Notes under the pieces: generated by a model
Database searches by the model: none
Told to the model about the DNA's origin: nothing
The model's input: only the letters and a program-made list of their open reading frames with translations
Part shown: positions 45,278-56,391 of the stretch, one piece after another
Layout: each line of letters begins with the position of its first letter
Numbering within the stretch: position 1 is the first letter of the stretch
NCBI GenBank assembly: GCA_963978905.1
Contig: OZ022258.1
Span: forward strand, 26,664,716-26,728,715
Direction: 5' to 3'
Length of the DNA: 64,000 nucleotides
Source: Trichostrongylus colubriformis
Taxonomy: Eukaryota > Nematoda > Chromadorea > Rhabditida > Trichostrongylidae
Program-made: the position numbers and the translations under genes

Positions 45278-45510
45278 TACAAAAGAGGAGTCTTATCGTC
45301 TTGTAGAGCAAAAAAAGCTCTATCGAATGCATCTAAGCACATTCCCTCCAATCTCGATGGTAGGCGAGGAAGAGGACATAACGGAATTGCACACTTCTGC
45401 GAGTACTGCATTTATGAGTCTTAAAAACAGCAAAAAATTGAGCGATTTGTATAGAAAGTAGTATTATTCTGTAGAGCTGAAAAAGCTCTATCAAAACGCG
45501 TGGATGCACT
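45278..45510. mobile_element. Second mariner-type fold-back copy, right part
   Basis: TACAAAAGAGGAGT at 45278 directly continues the sequence interrupted at 38400, then TGTAGAGC..GCTCTATCGAA and the rest of the right arm to about 45510, where it is truncated before the terminal repeat. Confidence 0.85.
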
Positions 45511-46316
45511 TATCAGGTGGGCTGAACAAGAGTGTCCAAAGCACTGTGTTTTGCGGATGCTATCTTGGATGAAGAGGACGATAAACGCATCATACTGCTC
45601 ACCCCTTCACTGAAATGCCTGGGACTTTCTTGGTTACATAGCGTTTGTAAAAATGTTCCCGGGCGGGGTCGAACTAAGAAAAGTGAGCCACCTCTGAAGC
45701 GCAAAAATAAGGAGCTTGAAAGTTAAGGGTTGCTACTTCAAACGTAGGTTATGGGCTGGGTTAAGGCTAATTAGGCCAAAAACTAATTAAAGCCTCGTTA
45801 AAATGCAAAAGATAAAATGTGAAGGACTGCTACGCACAAACGCATTTTATTCTTTTTCTCTTTTGTCTAGCATATTCACTACATTCCGAAAATGTAGAAG
45901 GTTCGGCCAATCTGTAGTGCATATTGAGAGAGATATAGATTCTCCTCGACTTCGATATAAGCAACACCAGGAAAAAAGCCAAAATACTTGATACTCATCA
46001 ATTCCACTACTCTGATAAGTAGTTCCGCAAAATTACTGCATGCAATTCGAGCGAGTGCGAGTAAGACCGATACAGTATAGACGCGATACAATGCGTGGGT
46101 GAAGGGCAGTCTAAAGGAAGAAATCTCTTCCTAAACAAAGATTTTCCGAGAGCACAAAAAAACAGTGGTGGACATGGTTCAATGTAATCAACTCGGCGTC
46201 CTCCACCTTTGAACAAGATTTACGATTGTTGATTATTTGCTATAGCAAATCTACTGAATCAAAGTGCATTAATCTAGTGGTTTCTAATCTTCCTGTATTC
46301 TCTATCAATGCCAAAC
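45511..46316. other. Intron, nothing recognised
   Basis: Short frames only. It lies between the interrupted fold-back element and the exon with the nonsense codon. Confidence 0.45.
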
Positions 46317-46429
46317 CTTGCTGAGAAGCACGCGATCGTACGGTGGCCAGTCTTCTTGTGTGATCATTGTGATTGGAGTACGGCAACCATTTTATCTGAC
46401 ATGTTCCATGATTGTAGCTGCACTTATGC
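46317..46429 (-). CDS. AIFM3-like exon with in-frame TAA: end of glycine motif to PYDR
   Basis: Exon of 113 nt, two bases plus 37 codons. The acceptor is CACGTTTCAG and the donor AAG|GTTTGG. It completes the glycine motif (GGGISAATIMEHVR) and continues NGCRTPITMIT, QEDWPPYDRVLLSK. The PYDR and LLSK stretch is a hallmark of the AIF-family FAD domain. Codon 12 of the exon, at plus positions 46392-46394, is TAA between R and N, where the family normally has a charged or polar residue. Reading on both sides of the stop is in the same frame and family-like, so a single substitution or a sequence error within an A-rich run is the simplest explanation. A splice inside the exon would break the frame. 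Confidence 0.82.
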
Positions 46430-47859
46430 CTGAAACGTGAATGTTTTATCCCTTCTTGCAATGACCAGAGGCTTTACTTGGACGTCAAATCCACATTTCC
46501 TTATCTCTTACATCATCTCATCTTACTGACATAACATTAATCACAGAAACTAAATTCAAAACAGTTAATATGAACTTTTTGCCCCGAAATCAAGGGAGTA
46601 TTGTCATCTCGTGTTATTATTGCCGAACAATTACCTAGTATTGGTGCAGTAGGTATACTGTGTTGTCTCGTAACTATCACTTGACCACTCAACGGTCAAG
46701 TCGTCTAGTAACTTCCAGATACGCGGATTTGGAGTATCCCCACAAAGACATCAGCCACCAAAACAATGTTCTCAGGAGCTGGAAGTGCATATTACTGGTG
46801 CATACAATGTATGTTTAATCATCAAGCGTGCAGTAGAGGCGTGGTTCATTGATATTTATTGCTACAGTCGGCTTGCCATTGTACAGCACAAAACGCGATA
46901 AATGGTGGAATAAAGTAATCTTTGTGCACATTGATGAGTTGACCTATCGATGTGCTCGCTAATCCAGACCGTAATACCATTAATGCGACAAGTAAACTGC
47001 CAGAATGAGAATAAGCACATAAGTATCCAGTGATTACTATTTACGCACAATCCTGAGCCTGAGGCGGTCCATGCGAGACTGTTTTCATTGGAGCCCAGGT
47101 CGCCCTTTCTACAGTTCATACACGACCCCTTTCTCAGAAGTTCATTAAATCTTGCTATGCAATCGCTCGACAGGAACCGTAAAAGCAACATGCACGCAAA
47201 AAGGTGCGAAAAGAAAACGCAACGCTTTCTCGCGCTGATGAGACAAAGTGTGCCTATTACTCGGCAATTTTTCGCAGTGTCATTTTTTTCTGTTACCGTG
47301 CCACCTATCCCACTCCTTAGTTCACGGAGTACAATTCAGATGGACATCCACAGGAAGCTCACAGCTGCGCTAGCTCTACGGTGTGAGACAAGAGTGGAAG
47401 CAGAAAACATCATGCAGCGTAACGAACAGTTGTACTTCATACCGCTCAGAAGCCAGCAAAATGCTAGCGTGAAACAATAAACATAGTGACGGAGTTTCAT
47501 GATTTCGAGTGAAGGCTGCCCGTGGTCTTTCTCTCACTATCATTCGAAAAAACCATTATGGAGAAGTTCAAGCTTTCTTCTGGCAACAGCTGAGGTTGAC
47601 AGCAGCGTTAACCAAGGGAAAGGTCGTCAAGCTGAGAACAGGATACATTCTCACGGATAGACTTTACGAGGCACGTGTGAAAGGAGGTTTTAGGATGTTC
47701 GAAGAAATGCGACAAATGCAGTAGTGAGATTCAATAGCATATAATTATGGACGTCGAAGTGGTGAGAGGACAGAACTCGGGAATTTAGTGTTTCAAGACC
47801 CGTACATATACGCTACCAAAGGACTATGGTCCACACTGTCTTCAACTTGCACAAAGCTG
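46430..47859. other. Intron, nothing recognised
   Basis: Frames of 130 codons (47088-47480) and 109 codons (46862-47191) overlap on opposite strands without motifs. No repeat is shared with the rest of the window. Confidence 0.4.
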
Positions 47860-48170
47860 CCGGAGATGGATGAGAAGAAAACGTTATGTCGGGCAGCTCT
47901 CCTCCTGCACTGCCGTTCTGGCAAATCTTCGGATGAGGTCCATCGGCTCTTGCCGGAGGAAATGAAGGATCAAGCACTTTCTCGAGCGACTTTCTCAGAT
48001 GGTGCGGCAGGTTCGAAAATTTTCTCAAAGACTATAGTGGATCGGGACGTCCACCTGAGCAAAAAAGAAGCTTATACTTGCCATTTATGAAACACGACCT
48101 GACATCACAGTGCGCGAGCTTGCGGCCTCCTCGGGTGCTCCTAAATCCACGGTACACGATGTTCTTTGTG
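47860..48170 (+). pseudogene. mariner transposase N-terminal relic
   Basis: MDEKKTLCRAALLLHCRSGK, then SSDEVHRLLPEEMKDQ and, after a frame change near 47995, RWCGRFENFLKDYSGSGRPP match the first helix-turn-helix and linker. LILAIYETRPDITVRELAAS, then SGAPKSTVHDVL (48072-48165) is the second helix-turn-helix of mariner transposases. The catalytic domain is not found downstream, and no terminal repeats were found. Confidence 0.8.
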
Positions 48171-49471
48171 CGTCAGATAAAGCGGTAGTAGTACGTAGTA
48201 CTACGACATTCTTCTCATTACTTTCTTGACAACCTAACGAAATAGGTCCTTGCAGCGGTTGGCTTACTTTCAAACAAGATTGCAATCGACGCGTCCCTGC
48301 GGTCGTCGATCTCGTCTACTATAAAGTGAGAATGTTCTCTGCTATCGAAAATGGATGGAGAAAGTGAAGACGGGAAGAAACTTCCACAATTCTGGTCGAG
48401 AAAATTTAGAAGAGTTTCAGATTGCAGGTTACTTCTGTTTATTTGCGACGAGATTCACACTACTGAGATACATCTTCCACCAGATGTTGTAAAGGGATTA
48501 CAGAATAATTTTTGAAAAAATTACAGAATGATAGAATTATGTAAAAAACGCCACGATGATATAGCTCGCCTGAAGCAGTTGATCCAGTCGAAGGAGGTGG
48601 TGTGGGATCAAAACCCGGAAACAACGAGAATAAGGGTGAAAGTAGATGGTTTCGGACAGAAATAAAGCGAATCGTCAGGGAAAAGAGTGCCGAGTCGGGA
48701 CACGACCGGATGATGTCTATTACAAACCTATGGTGGAATTTTAAGATAACAAGGAGACGAAGACCAAAAATGAAAATGGAAAAGGCCGCTCGAAGGAGAC
48801 GTATGAGAATCTCCACGCAGAAGTAGCAGGCGAAACTCACTCTCTGCGCTTCGGAAGAGGCGAAAAATTCAAGAGCTCCAGGTAAGACGAGGCACAAACG
48901 TGATGAGTTACGAAGATGTCATTTTTACAGACCAATCCGACCGATTCACAGTAAAGAGAAACCCACAAAGTCGTCATGTGTGGTTACAGAGTAATCGGCC
49001 TTCTGTTCGATTCGAACAGCTGGATAGCCTAAAGGTTCCCCTCCAGAATCATAACTGAAAAAAGAGTGTACTCTCTTTCAGGCCAAGGATGCTCATTATT
49101 TCGACTCTTGTCACCAAATTGTCAATACAACTTTCCACAAAGGTGCTACTCCATGGAAATCGCTTACGATGCTCAGGAGAGTGGCCGCAAGAGTGGAGCA
49201 AGTTCAAACCACGAAGTTGCTGGCACTGTGAAAAGGTGCGCAACACAATTGTACAAGAAATTATCCCACAAGGAGGCGCCACAAAGACCCCGTCCAGTGC
49301 CCAGTATGAAGGATTTCAAAGGATAGAGGAGCAGTAAGGATGGGCATCCACATTCTTTGCTGGCCGAACTGTCGGCAAATTCACCGATCTCTCTGTTAAC
49401 TGCCCGATACTGTGTCGTGTGCCTCAATCTTTTAATTTATTTAGTCTGCTACATGTCTCGTCAGTCAGTTA
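48171..49471 (+). other. Possible Tc1-like transposase relic; otherwise unassigned
   Basis: A plus-strand frame around 48852-49056 reads KRRKIQELQVRRGTNV and MSYEDVIFTDQSDRFTV. The VIFTD segment resembles the second catalytic-acid region (VIFTDE) of Tc1-like transposases, with Q where E is usual. Support is weak. The rest of the interval is unassigned. Confidence 0.3.
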
Positions 49472-50657
49472 CCAGTTGGTTGGCGTACACTACCTCGTGC
49501 AATTTACGGTTGTATTGAAATGGAATCGATGGATACGGACTGATCAGTGTGATAACCAAACTCCTCTTCCTGTTCTGTCATCACTGCTTTTTCTAAATTT
49601 TGAAGTCATACACATGTGAATTTTTGAACCGGAATTTTTGTCTTGAATCTGACAGCCATAGAGAACATCATTCACATCGATAGTTGTTTCGAAGTAAACA
49701 TACTTGCATGATTTTCTTGAGCAGCGCCAAGCAGTGTGCGTCAGCCAACCAGTTGTTTTGGGAGTTTAGATAATTTGGCGGGCCGATAGTTCTGGAGTCG
49801 ATCGGATCGATCGATAGCAATTTATCGCCTCCTTAAACACCAGCATGTTGAAGGTGGATTATTTGCTAGTTACCGACGGTTATCATTTTTCTGACCACGC
49901 TCTACTACTCGAAATTTTAGATAGTCTAGCGGTCGTTGCGCTTTTTTGCGTCTGGTACCTAACTGCAAAATGATTCACTTGTTTTGCAGCATTCACAGAT
50001 CCAGATCGCATCAAGGTCATTCATGTATATTGTAATATCAAAAGACGAACGCCATTATGAAGAGAGCTAAGCAGCTTAGCGGTCCATGCACTGGTGCAAC
50101 TGATATCAGAACATAGAACAAATATGCTAACACAGTGTCACTGAGCATCAGGCCCTCCAACTAGTGGTTTTATTGTAGTAGTAATCAAAGTATTGGATTT
50201 CATTTCATGTACTCGCTAATGGCACTCATCAGTCCTTGATTGCTATCAGTTTTGATCAGCCACTTCCCCGTACCATCTAAAAGCATTTATGAGTGACAGC
50301 GTCAAGGCGAAAAGCGAAGCGGAGTTGCCGACATCTGCCTTCTTGTTTTTGTCAAATCTTATCTACCATTATCTGCGAATAGCATGAATGTACCCATCTC
50401 ACCGCGCACAATACCTACAAGTGTCAACGCTCCAGGGTTAACGCGAAAGGCGAAACGACTCTGATCTGATTATTATTTCGACGCTTCCTTTCAGTCCACT
50501 TTTCAGTTTCACTCCCCCCTCCCCCTTTTGCAACTATCACTTTCAGTCCACCGCCGCTGAGGTTTCCGTCGCAGCCCCTATACCGCCTGTGAATTTCGGC
50601 ATCTACAGTGCTGTGGCGCGACAGACAGACATACATAGCGTATTATACAGTTATGAT
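49472..50657 (-). mobile_element. Modular Helitron-like element, short copy
   Basis: Minus orientation. 3' end CCAGTTGGTTGGCGTACACT (49472, preceded by A), fold-back tail to about 49752, A-module (49757-50220), about 1.5 units (50220-50480), and microsatellite-flank block with ACAGACAGAC near 50625. The 5' end is diverged and abuts the Tc1-type element. Confidence 0.68.
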
Positions 50658-50660
50658 ATA

Positions 50661-52055
50661 CAGTAGCGCTCAAAAGTCTTCGGCAAAGTGGTCTTTCACT
50701 TGGGTTTTTCACTTGTATTTTTTTGCAACTGCACCAATCTAAGAGAAATTTTAGTATGTGTACTTAGAGACACTGCATACTTGAGATACTATTAGGTTGT
50801 AAGGGGAGTTCCAGCCGCTTTTTCGCGTTCACAAGATAAAATCAAATATCAGAGCGCGTCAACATGAATCAGCTGACATACTATGCTTCGTAGATAGACA
50901 AAAAGTTGCTCTTCCTGAATATATGTTTTATTTGGAATGCCACAAGGTTTTCGAATTATTAGGGAAATTTTAAAGTACTGCTGAAATGGCACTTTTAAGA
51001 TGACTTCACTTCACGAGTTCTTGTTTAGCCGAGTCTCAGCGAAGAGGACCACAAATGTGAATAGTGCAAGAGGAGGGCTGAAGCATTGAATGGAACACTT
51101 TTTCTCTGTTTCAGAAGCGCAGAAAAGAGAACGAGCCGCTTGGATTTTCAATTGATCAAATCGCTTTAACTGAAAAGGAAGGCGATGAGCGTCCATACTT
51201 GCAGGGGATATCCACAAGTATTGGCCCTTAACAAGCAAACTTAGTTGACCACCTAATGTAACCCTGATCTGAAAAATCCGAAGAAATCCGCGGGTCCCCT
51301 CACGGCAGTTATACGCAAGCGCATTTTTCACAAATCCTCTTCCAGTAATTGAAACAGTTGCAGGCTGAAGCCCTCACTTGTCCATCACATACACCAGATC
51401 TAGCGCTAACTAAGCCCCACTTTTCCAAACATCTGGACAGCTCCTTCAGTGGCAGTGTGTTCAAAAATAGTGGCGATTTAGAGTCGATTTTTTTTTTATT
51501 TCGCGCAATATAAATCATCAGCCCTTCATCAAATTGGGATATGTAGGTATGCATAGTGTTGCCAAGAGTGTCGCGAATCGAAAGGTGCTCATTCTGTGAG
51601 AAAAGGTCCACTCTGAGCCGAGTTATGATCCCCCGAAGTTGAAATTTCGAAAAGCGGCCAAAACTTTCCTTACAACCTAATATTTTGGCGCTCAACGGTG
51701 TAGGTTACGTGGTTATATGAAATTTTTTGTTTTTGGAGTGCCATCGCTATGCCGTCCCGCTGTGCCGCTGTCATCGAAAGTCGTGGTCTTTCTACAAAAT
51801 ATTGATGTCCTCTGGGGCTTGCTCTTTTTGTTTTTGTAAAGAAAGCCGTTTTTCTTGACCAAGCCTTTTACTTTTTTTCGGTGGTCTTGCAGTAAATTGT
51901 TGTAAAAAACCATGAAAAGTGTCAAGGGACACTCAAGTAGAAGGAAATGTTGGCAATAGGTTCAGGCACCACATATTAAAATTTTGTAGAATTTGGTCAA
52001 GTAGAAAAAAACTTATGACAAAAAAGTTTTGCCCGAAGACTTTTGAGCGCTACTG
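50661..52055. mobile_element. Tc1-type TIR element, 1.4 kb
   Basis: Perfect ends CAGTAGCGCTCAAAAGTCTT (50661) and its complement (52055), with TA on both sides (50659-50660, 52056-52057); about 23 nt pair. Size fits a Tc1-like transposon, but minus-strand frames of 128, 106 and 70 codons show no DD34E motif I can identify, so it is degenerate or non-autonomous. Its insertion lies at the 5' edge of the modular Helitron-like copy. Confidence 0.82.
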
Positions 52056-52057
52056 TA

Positions 52058-52942
52058 TATGTATATAGTTATATCATGTCTTATTTAAAATCTATATTAT
52101 CCCTCCATAGCTTACTTGTTTTATCCTTCCGTGCACACTACTCTACGTAGTGGATCGTTTGATTTAAATGGCTTGACGCTGCGATTTGCGTGGTTATGGT
52201 ATAGATCTCAGCATTTGATAAAAAAGCTTTCTTCGCTTTGTACGTTCCAAACAAGTGCTCTAGATGCTCTTTGCTCTAGATGAGAAGAGATGACCGATAC
52301 ATCGCATCCTCATTGTACTCATCTACACTCCGTGTAAACAGTCCCGGTGGCAGAAAACAAGTGATAAGGAAATCCCCTCACTTGTTCAAATACAAACTTT
52401 TCGCCGAGCCAAAATCCGAGATGAATAATAATGAGACTCAACCTACAGATACAGATTGGATCACGCTTTATGCTCGTATGAGCCGCTCACAGAGAAAACG
52501 GTAGGTCGCTGCATTGCAATAAAAAACAGGGAGATCCATCCCTAGATCCATTATTGTATTAGGCTAACATCGTGTTTTGTTCAGCGATCCACCTGCTGTG
52601 TAAAGATGTGGTGGACTAGCTGTTTTTCTGCACATTTGATAGAGATCATTTGGAACAAAACCTATCGATTGAGCTCACAGATGCTCTTCAATTCATCCTC
52701 TGTTCCTCAAAAACAGCAATAGATGCTCAAAGAAAAACTAGGTCGAAAGTCTGTGGCAAGGTTGCCATTAGGTAATGGAGCGCTCTTCTGGGCAGTGGTG
52801 ATATCAGCAAAGCGGGTAAGCGATGTGGGTCCTAGTGTATCTTGTTCCAATTTCTGAGAAGCAAAGTGGTACCCTCACACTTCTTCATGTTTGAAACGCT
52901 TCCTTGCAGATTTGGTGTGTTCTCGATACCAACGTTATTTAC
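52058..52942. other. Intron, nothing recognised
   Basis: It lies between the Tc1-type element and the AIFM3-like exon. Only short frames. Confidence 0.45.
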
Positions 52943-53069
52943 CTCCGCCAACGACTATGATAGGATCATCTTTGCTCGGAGCATTGAAGAAACACTGACG
53001 AGTCCTCTTCGCTTTCTCTAACTGCTTTTCGGTAGTGGTGAGTATAAGATAGCCGTTGCTTTCTTTCAC
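52943..53069 (-). CDS. AIFM3-like exon: linker and first FAD-binding glycines
   Basis: Exon of 127 nt, 42 codons plus one base. The acceptor is CATTTTTAG and the donor GGAG|GTAAAT. It reads VKESNGYLILTTTEKQ, then EKAKRTRQ, then DDPIIVVGGG. The first part fits the end of a Rieske domain and the linker found in AIFM3 proteins; the last part is the first beta strand and glycine loop of the FAD-binding Rossmann fold. It ends in phase 1 inside a glycine codon, which the next exon completes. It is the most upstream exon I can support. The preceding Rieske exons with CxH and CxxH motifs were searched for on the minus strand up to the window end and not seen. Confidence 0.85.
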
Positions 53070-53526
53070 CTAAAAATGAAGAGGTCCCACCTATATCTTT
53101 TCGAGCATCAATACGCATACAAATGACGAAGATTGAGTTAAAGTCCAGATTAGAAAAGTCAGTGGTGCAATAAACACTGTCAACTTTTGCAAAAACTTCA
53201 GTGTTTGATCCCAAATGACTATAGATCCACCTAACTATGAAATTTATCCGAAAATGCTGGCATTGTGTGAGCACGGCGAAATGCTCCACCATGAAGCACT
53301 TCTCTTCCTATATGCAGATGAAATATCACTTCTTGTCTAAAATCACACCTCCCCATAGCATTTCGCATTTAACGGCTTGTTTTGAGTTTCAGTGTGCCAG
53401 GATGTGGATTCAGATTTTTTGTATGATGTACGATGAGCGTCACCTTACCCACTGACTCGCTAGTGATCACCTCTTGTATCAGCGTTCAACGATGCCACCA
53501 ATGATAGAATCGATAGAATATCGAGC

Positions 53527-53999
53527 CACACGGGCCTCCCCACTGAGGCCGGCGGCGGCACCACGGGGCTTGAGCCCTTAGAACTAGTAAAGGATATGTC
53601 TCTGACTTCTGGAGAATAACCTGGATTACCACAGAGTGTCGTCGGACGGGGCTCGTAGCGAGAGCCCGGCGTGAGTTCAATTCTACTTCGCTTTCCTTTG
53701 TTGTTTCGATTCTTATTGGTACTTCAATATAAACTAATTAGTCCTTCTCTTGTTTCTCTCGTGCACTTGTAGAGGTGAATCCTCGATCTTTCTGAGCGGT
53801 GTGTATATTAGTGCAGTAGGGTTCTACTATAACTGTGCAACTTGTCGCCATCGGGGAAAGTTCCCAGGCGTCAGCCTGTATAACGCTATTAATGTACCCC
53901 AAGTATTACAGTGTCATTAGTCAGGGCCAAAAGGGGGGTTAGGCTAGGCGTGGTCCACGATCAATGTGGGCCATCCATGGGTCACCGCTTGCAACAATA
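53527..53999 (+). other. Structured repeat module, copy B
   Basis: The second copy of the 25196-25690 module, in the same orientation. Stems: GGCCTC/GAGGCC (53533-53550) with a different loop, the same GGGCTCGTAGCGAGAGCCC, GGGCT/AGCCC in place of GGGCT/GGCCC, and GGTCCAC/GTGGGCC (53952-53972). CATCGGGGAAAGTTCCCAGG is identical in both. No AAAT tail follows this copy. Confidence 0.55.
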
Positions 54000-55138
54000 G
54001 AATTCCCTTCTTCCCGTATCTACATGCGTTATTCTACTTCTTTCCAATCAAAATCACTTCTGTAATTCAAAAAGATCCGTAATCTTCATTTTGCCTTGCA
54101 CTACGAAATATGTTAAAGTGGGATGAGTCTCTTAGGAGCAGGTTCAAACTTCTGTCGAGATATCCTCGACAGGGGGTCGGATTTGGTCCTCTGGGGGTCG
54201 TAATACTAGTTGAGGAAGGCAGTGATCAATGAAATTTCTCACGCTTAGGGACCAGAGTATAATGGAGAGATGCGATAAAACTGACAGGCTGGGTTCAAAA
54301 CCAAAACTAATATTTCATTTAATCTTCACTAAAAATCTATCTTCATCAAGATATGTAAGTGCTTAGAATGATATAGAGAGGAGAGCTCATAGACACGTTA
54401 AAGGTATCCTGTTCAACATGGTGGCAAGCATCTGTATTCAAACGTGCATAACTCATGCTATGGAGCAAGGTTGAAACTTGATACCATGTTAACAATTCAC
54501 TGCTTCAAGGCGAACATGGGAATAGCGCCCTTTTTAACCTGATGCATTGTGGCCGTAAAGCTAATGCATGGCGTGCCCCATAACGAAGCCGGCCAAGGAC
54601 AATCGACCTTTCGTTAGTTCGCTGGCACGGAAAACACGTACAAAGGGACCTCCGACATTCACCGATTAGCCTTGTGACGCGTTATTATCTGAAGGCGCAA
54701 GAGCCTAGGGATAAAACAAAAACTTGGCTGATATGGTTTCTCTCATATCTTTACAATTGCAAGCACGTGAAGTGGTGCCAGTGAGCAACTATAAGGACAT
54801 GAAAAGTGTTTTATTCGCTAAGAATCCGAGTGAAGCCTCTTGCCCTTTTATGGCGCATCCTGCAACGAGGCCGTCAAACTCCAGTCGCCATCTCGTTTGA
54901 CTTGTGTGAGCAAAAGATGTCTAATGGAGGCATTATAGACACGATGGATCATTTTTTCATGGAATCGCGGGAACATCTCGTTACTTAGATGAAACATTCT
55001 CTCAACTGCTCCTTTCGAGATAACTTCTTCCTTTTTCGGAGACATGGTAGTTCGAGTACGGTCTGGCAGAATGCCGCATCGAAAATACGCCTACAGAGTT
55101 GAGTTTGAAGAAAGTCAAGACCATTTGAAGGAAGGCAC
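54000..55138. other. Nothing recognised
   Basis: It lies upstream (5') of the first supported exon, so it may be intron or flank of the AIFM3-like gene. No Rieske motif, no repeat shared with the window. Confidence 0.4.
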
Positions 55139-56353
55139 TTTAGTATGTATGTATGTATGTATGTATGTATGTATGTATGTATGTATGTATGTATGTATGT
55201 ATGTATGTATGTATGTATGTATGTATGTATGTATGTATGTATGTATGTATGTATGTATGTATGTATGTATGTATGTATGTATGCATGTATGTATGTATGT
55301 ATGTATGTATGTATGTATGTATGTATGTATGTATGTATGTATGTATGTATGTATGTACGTATGTATGTATGTATGTATGTATGTATGTATGTATGTATGT
55401 ATGTATGTATGTATGTATGTATGTATGTATGTATGTATGTATGTATGTATGTATGTATGTATGTATGTATGTATGTATGTATGTATGTATGTATGTATGT
55501 ATGTATGTATGTATGTATGTATGTATGTATGTATGTATGTATGTATGTATGTATGTATGTATGTATGTATGTATGTATGTATGTATGTATGTATGTATGT
55601 ATGTATGTATGTATGTATGTATGTATGTATGTATGTATGTATGTATGTATGTATGTATGTATGTATGTATGTATGTATGTATGTATGTATGTATGTATGT
55701 ATGTATGTATGTATGTATGTATGTATGTATGTATGTATGTATGTATGTATGTATGTATGTATGTATGTATGTATGTATGTATGTATGTATGTATGTGTGT
55801 ATGTATGTATGTGTGTATGTATGTATGTATGTATGTATGTATGTATGTATGTATGTATGTATGTATGTATGTATGTATGTATGTATGTATGTATGTATGT
55901 ATGTATGTATGTATGTATGTATGTATGTATGTATGTATGTATGTATGTATGTATGTATGTATGTATGTATGTATGTATGTATGTATGTATGTATGTATGT
56001 ATGTATGTATGTATGTATGTATGTATGTATGTATGTATGTATGTATGTATGTATGTATGTATGTATGTATGTATGTATGTATGTATGTATGTATGTATGT
56101 ATGTATGTATGTATGTATGTATGTATGTATGTATGTATGTATGTATGTATGTATGTATGTATGTATGTATGTATGTATGTATGTATGTATGTATGTATGT
56201 ATGTATGTATGTATGTATGTATGTATGTATGTATGTATGTATGTATGTATGTATGTATGTATGTATGTATGTATGTATGTATGTATGTATGTATGTATGC
56301 ATGTATGTATGTATGTATGTGTATGTATGTATGTATGTGTATGTATGTATGTA

Positions 56354-56391
<38 letters not shown>

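Larger units (their letters stand above)
7107..53069 (-). other. AIFM3-like oxidoreductase gene, partial span of seven exons
   Basis: This is the span of a split gene read on the minus strand. Exon lengths in order of translation are 127, 113, 87, 129, 94, 113 and 133 nt. The phases chain without conflict (0-1, 1-0, 0-0, 0-0, 0-1, 1-0, 0-1), giving about 265 codons. The protein contains a first FAD-binding GGGISA motif, PYDR, YSKLVLALG, a second nucleotide-binding GGSFIGME motif, and an EANVVVVGIG strand. This order is that of AIF-family pyridine-nucleotide disulphide oxidoreductases, closest to AIFM3, which usually has an N-terminal Rieske domain. Neither the Rieske motifs nor the C-terminal exons were found. 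Introns are about 6.5, 28.0, 1.5, 0.37, 4.0 and 4.7 kb. One exon has a nonsense codon, so the locus may be a pseudogene, a null allele or carry a sequence error. Confidence 0.85.
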
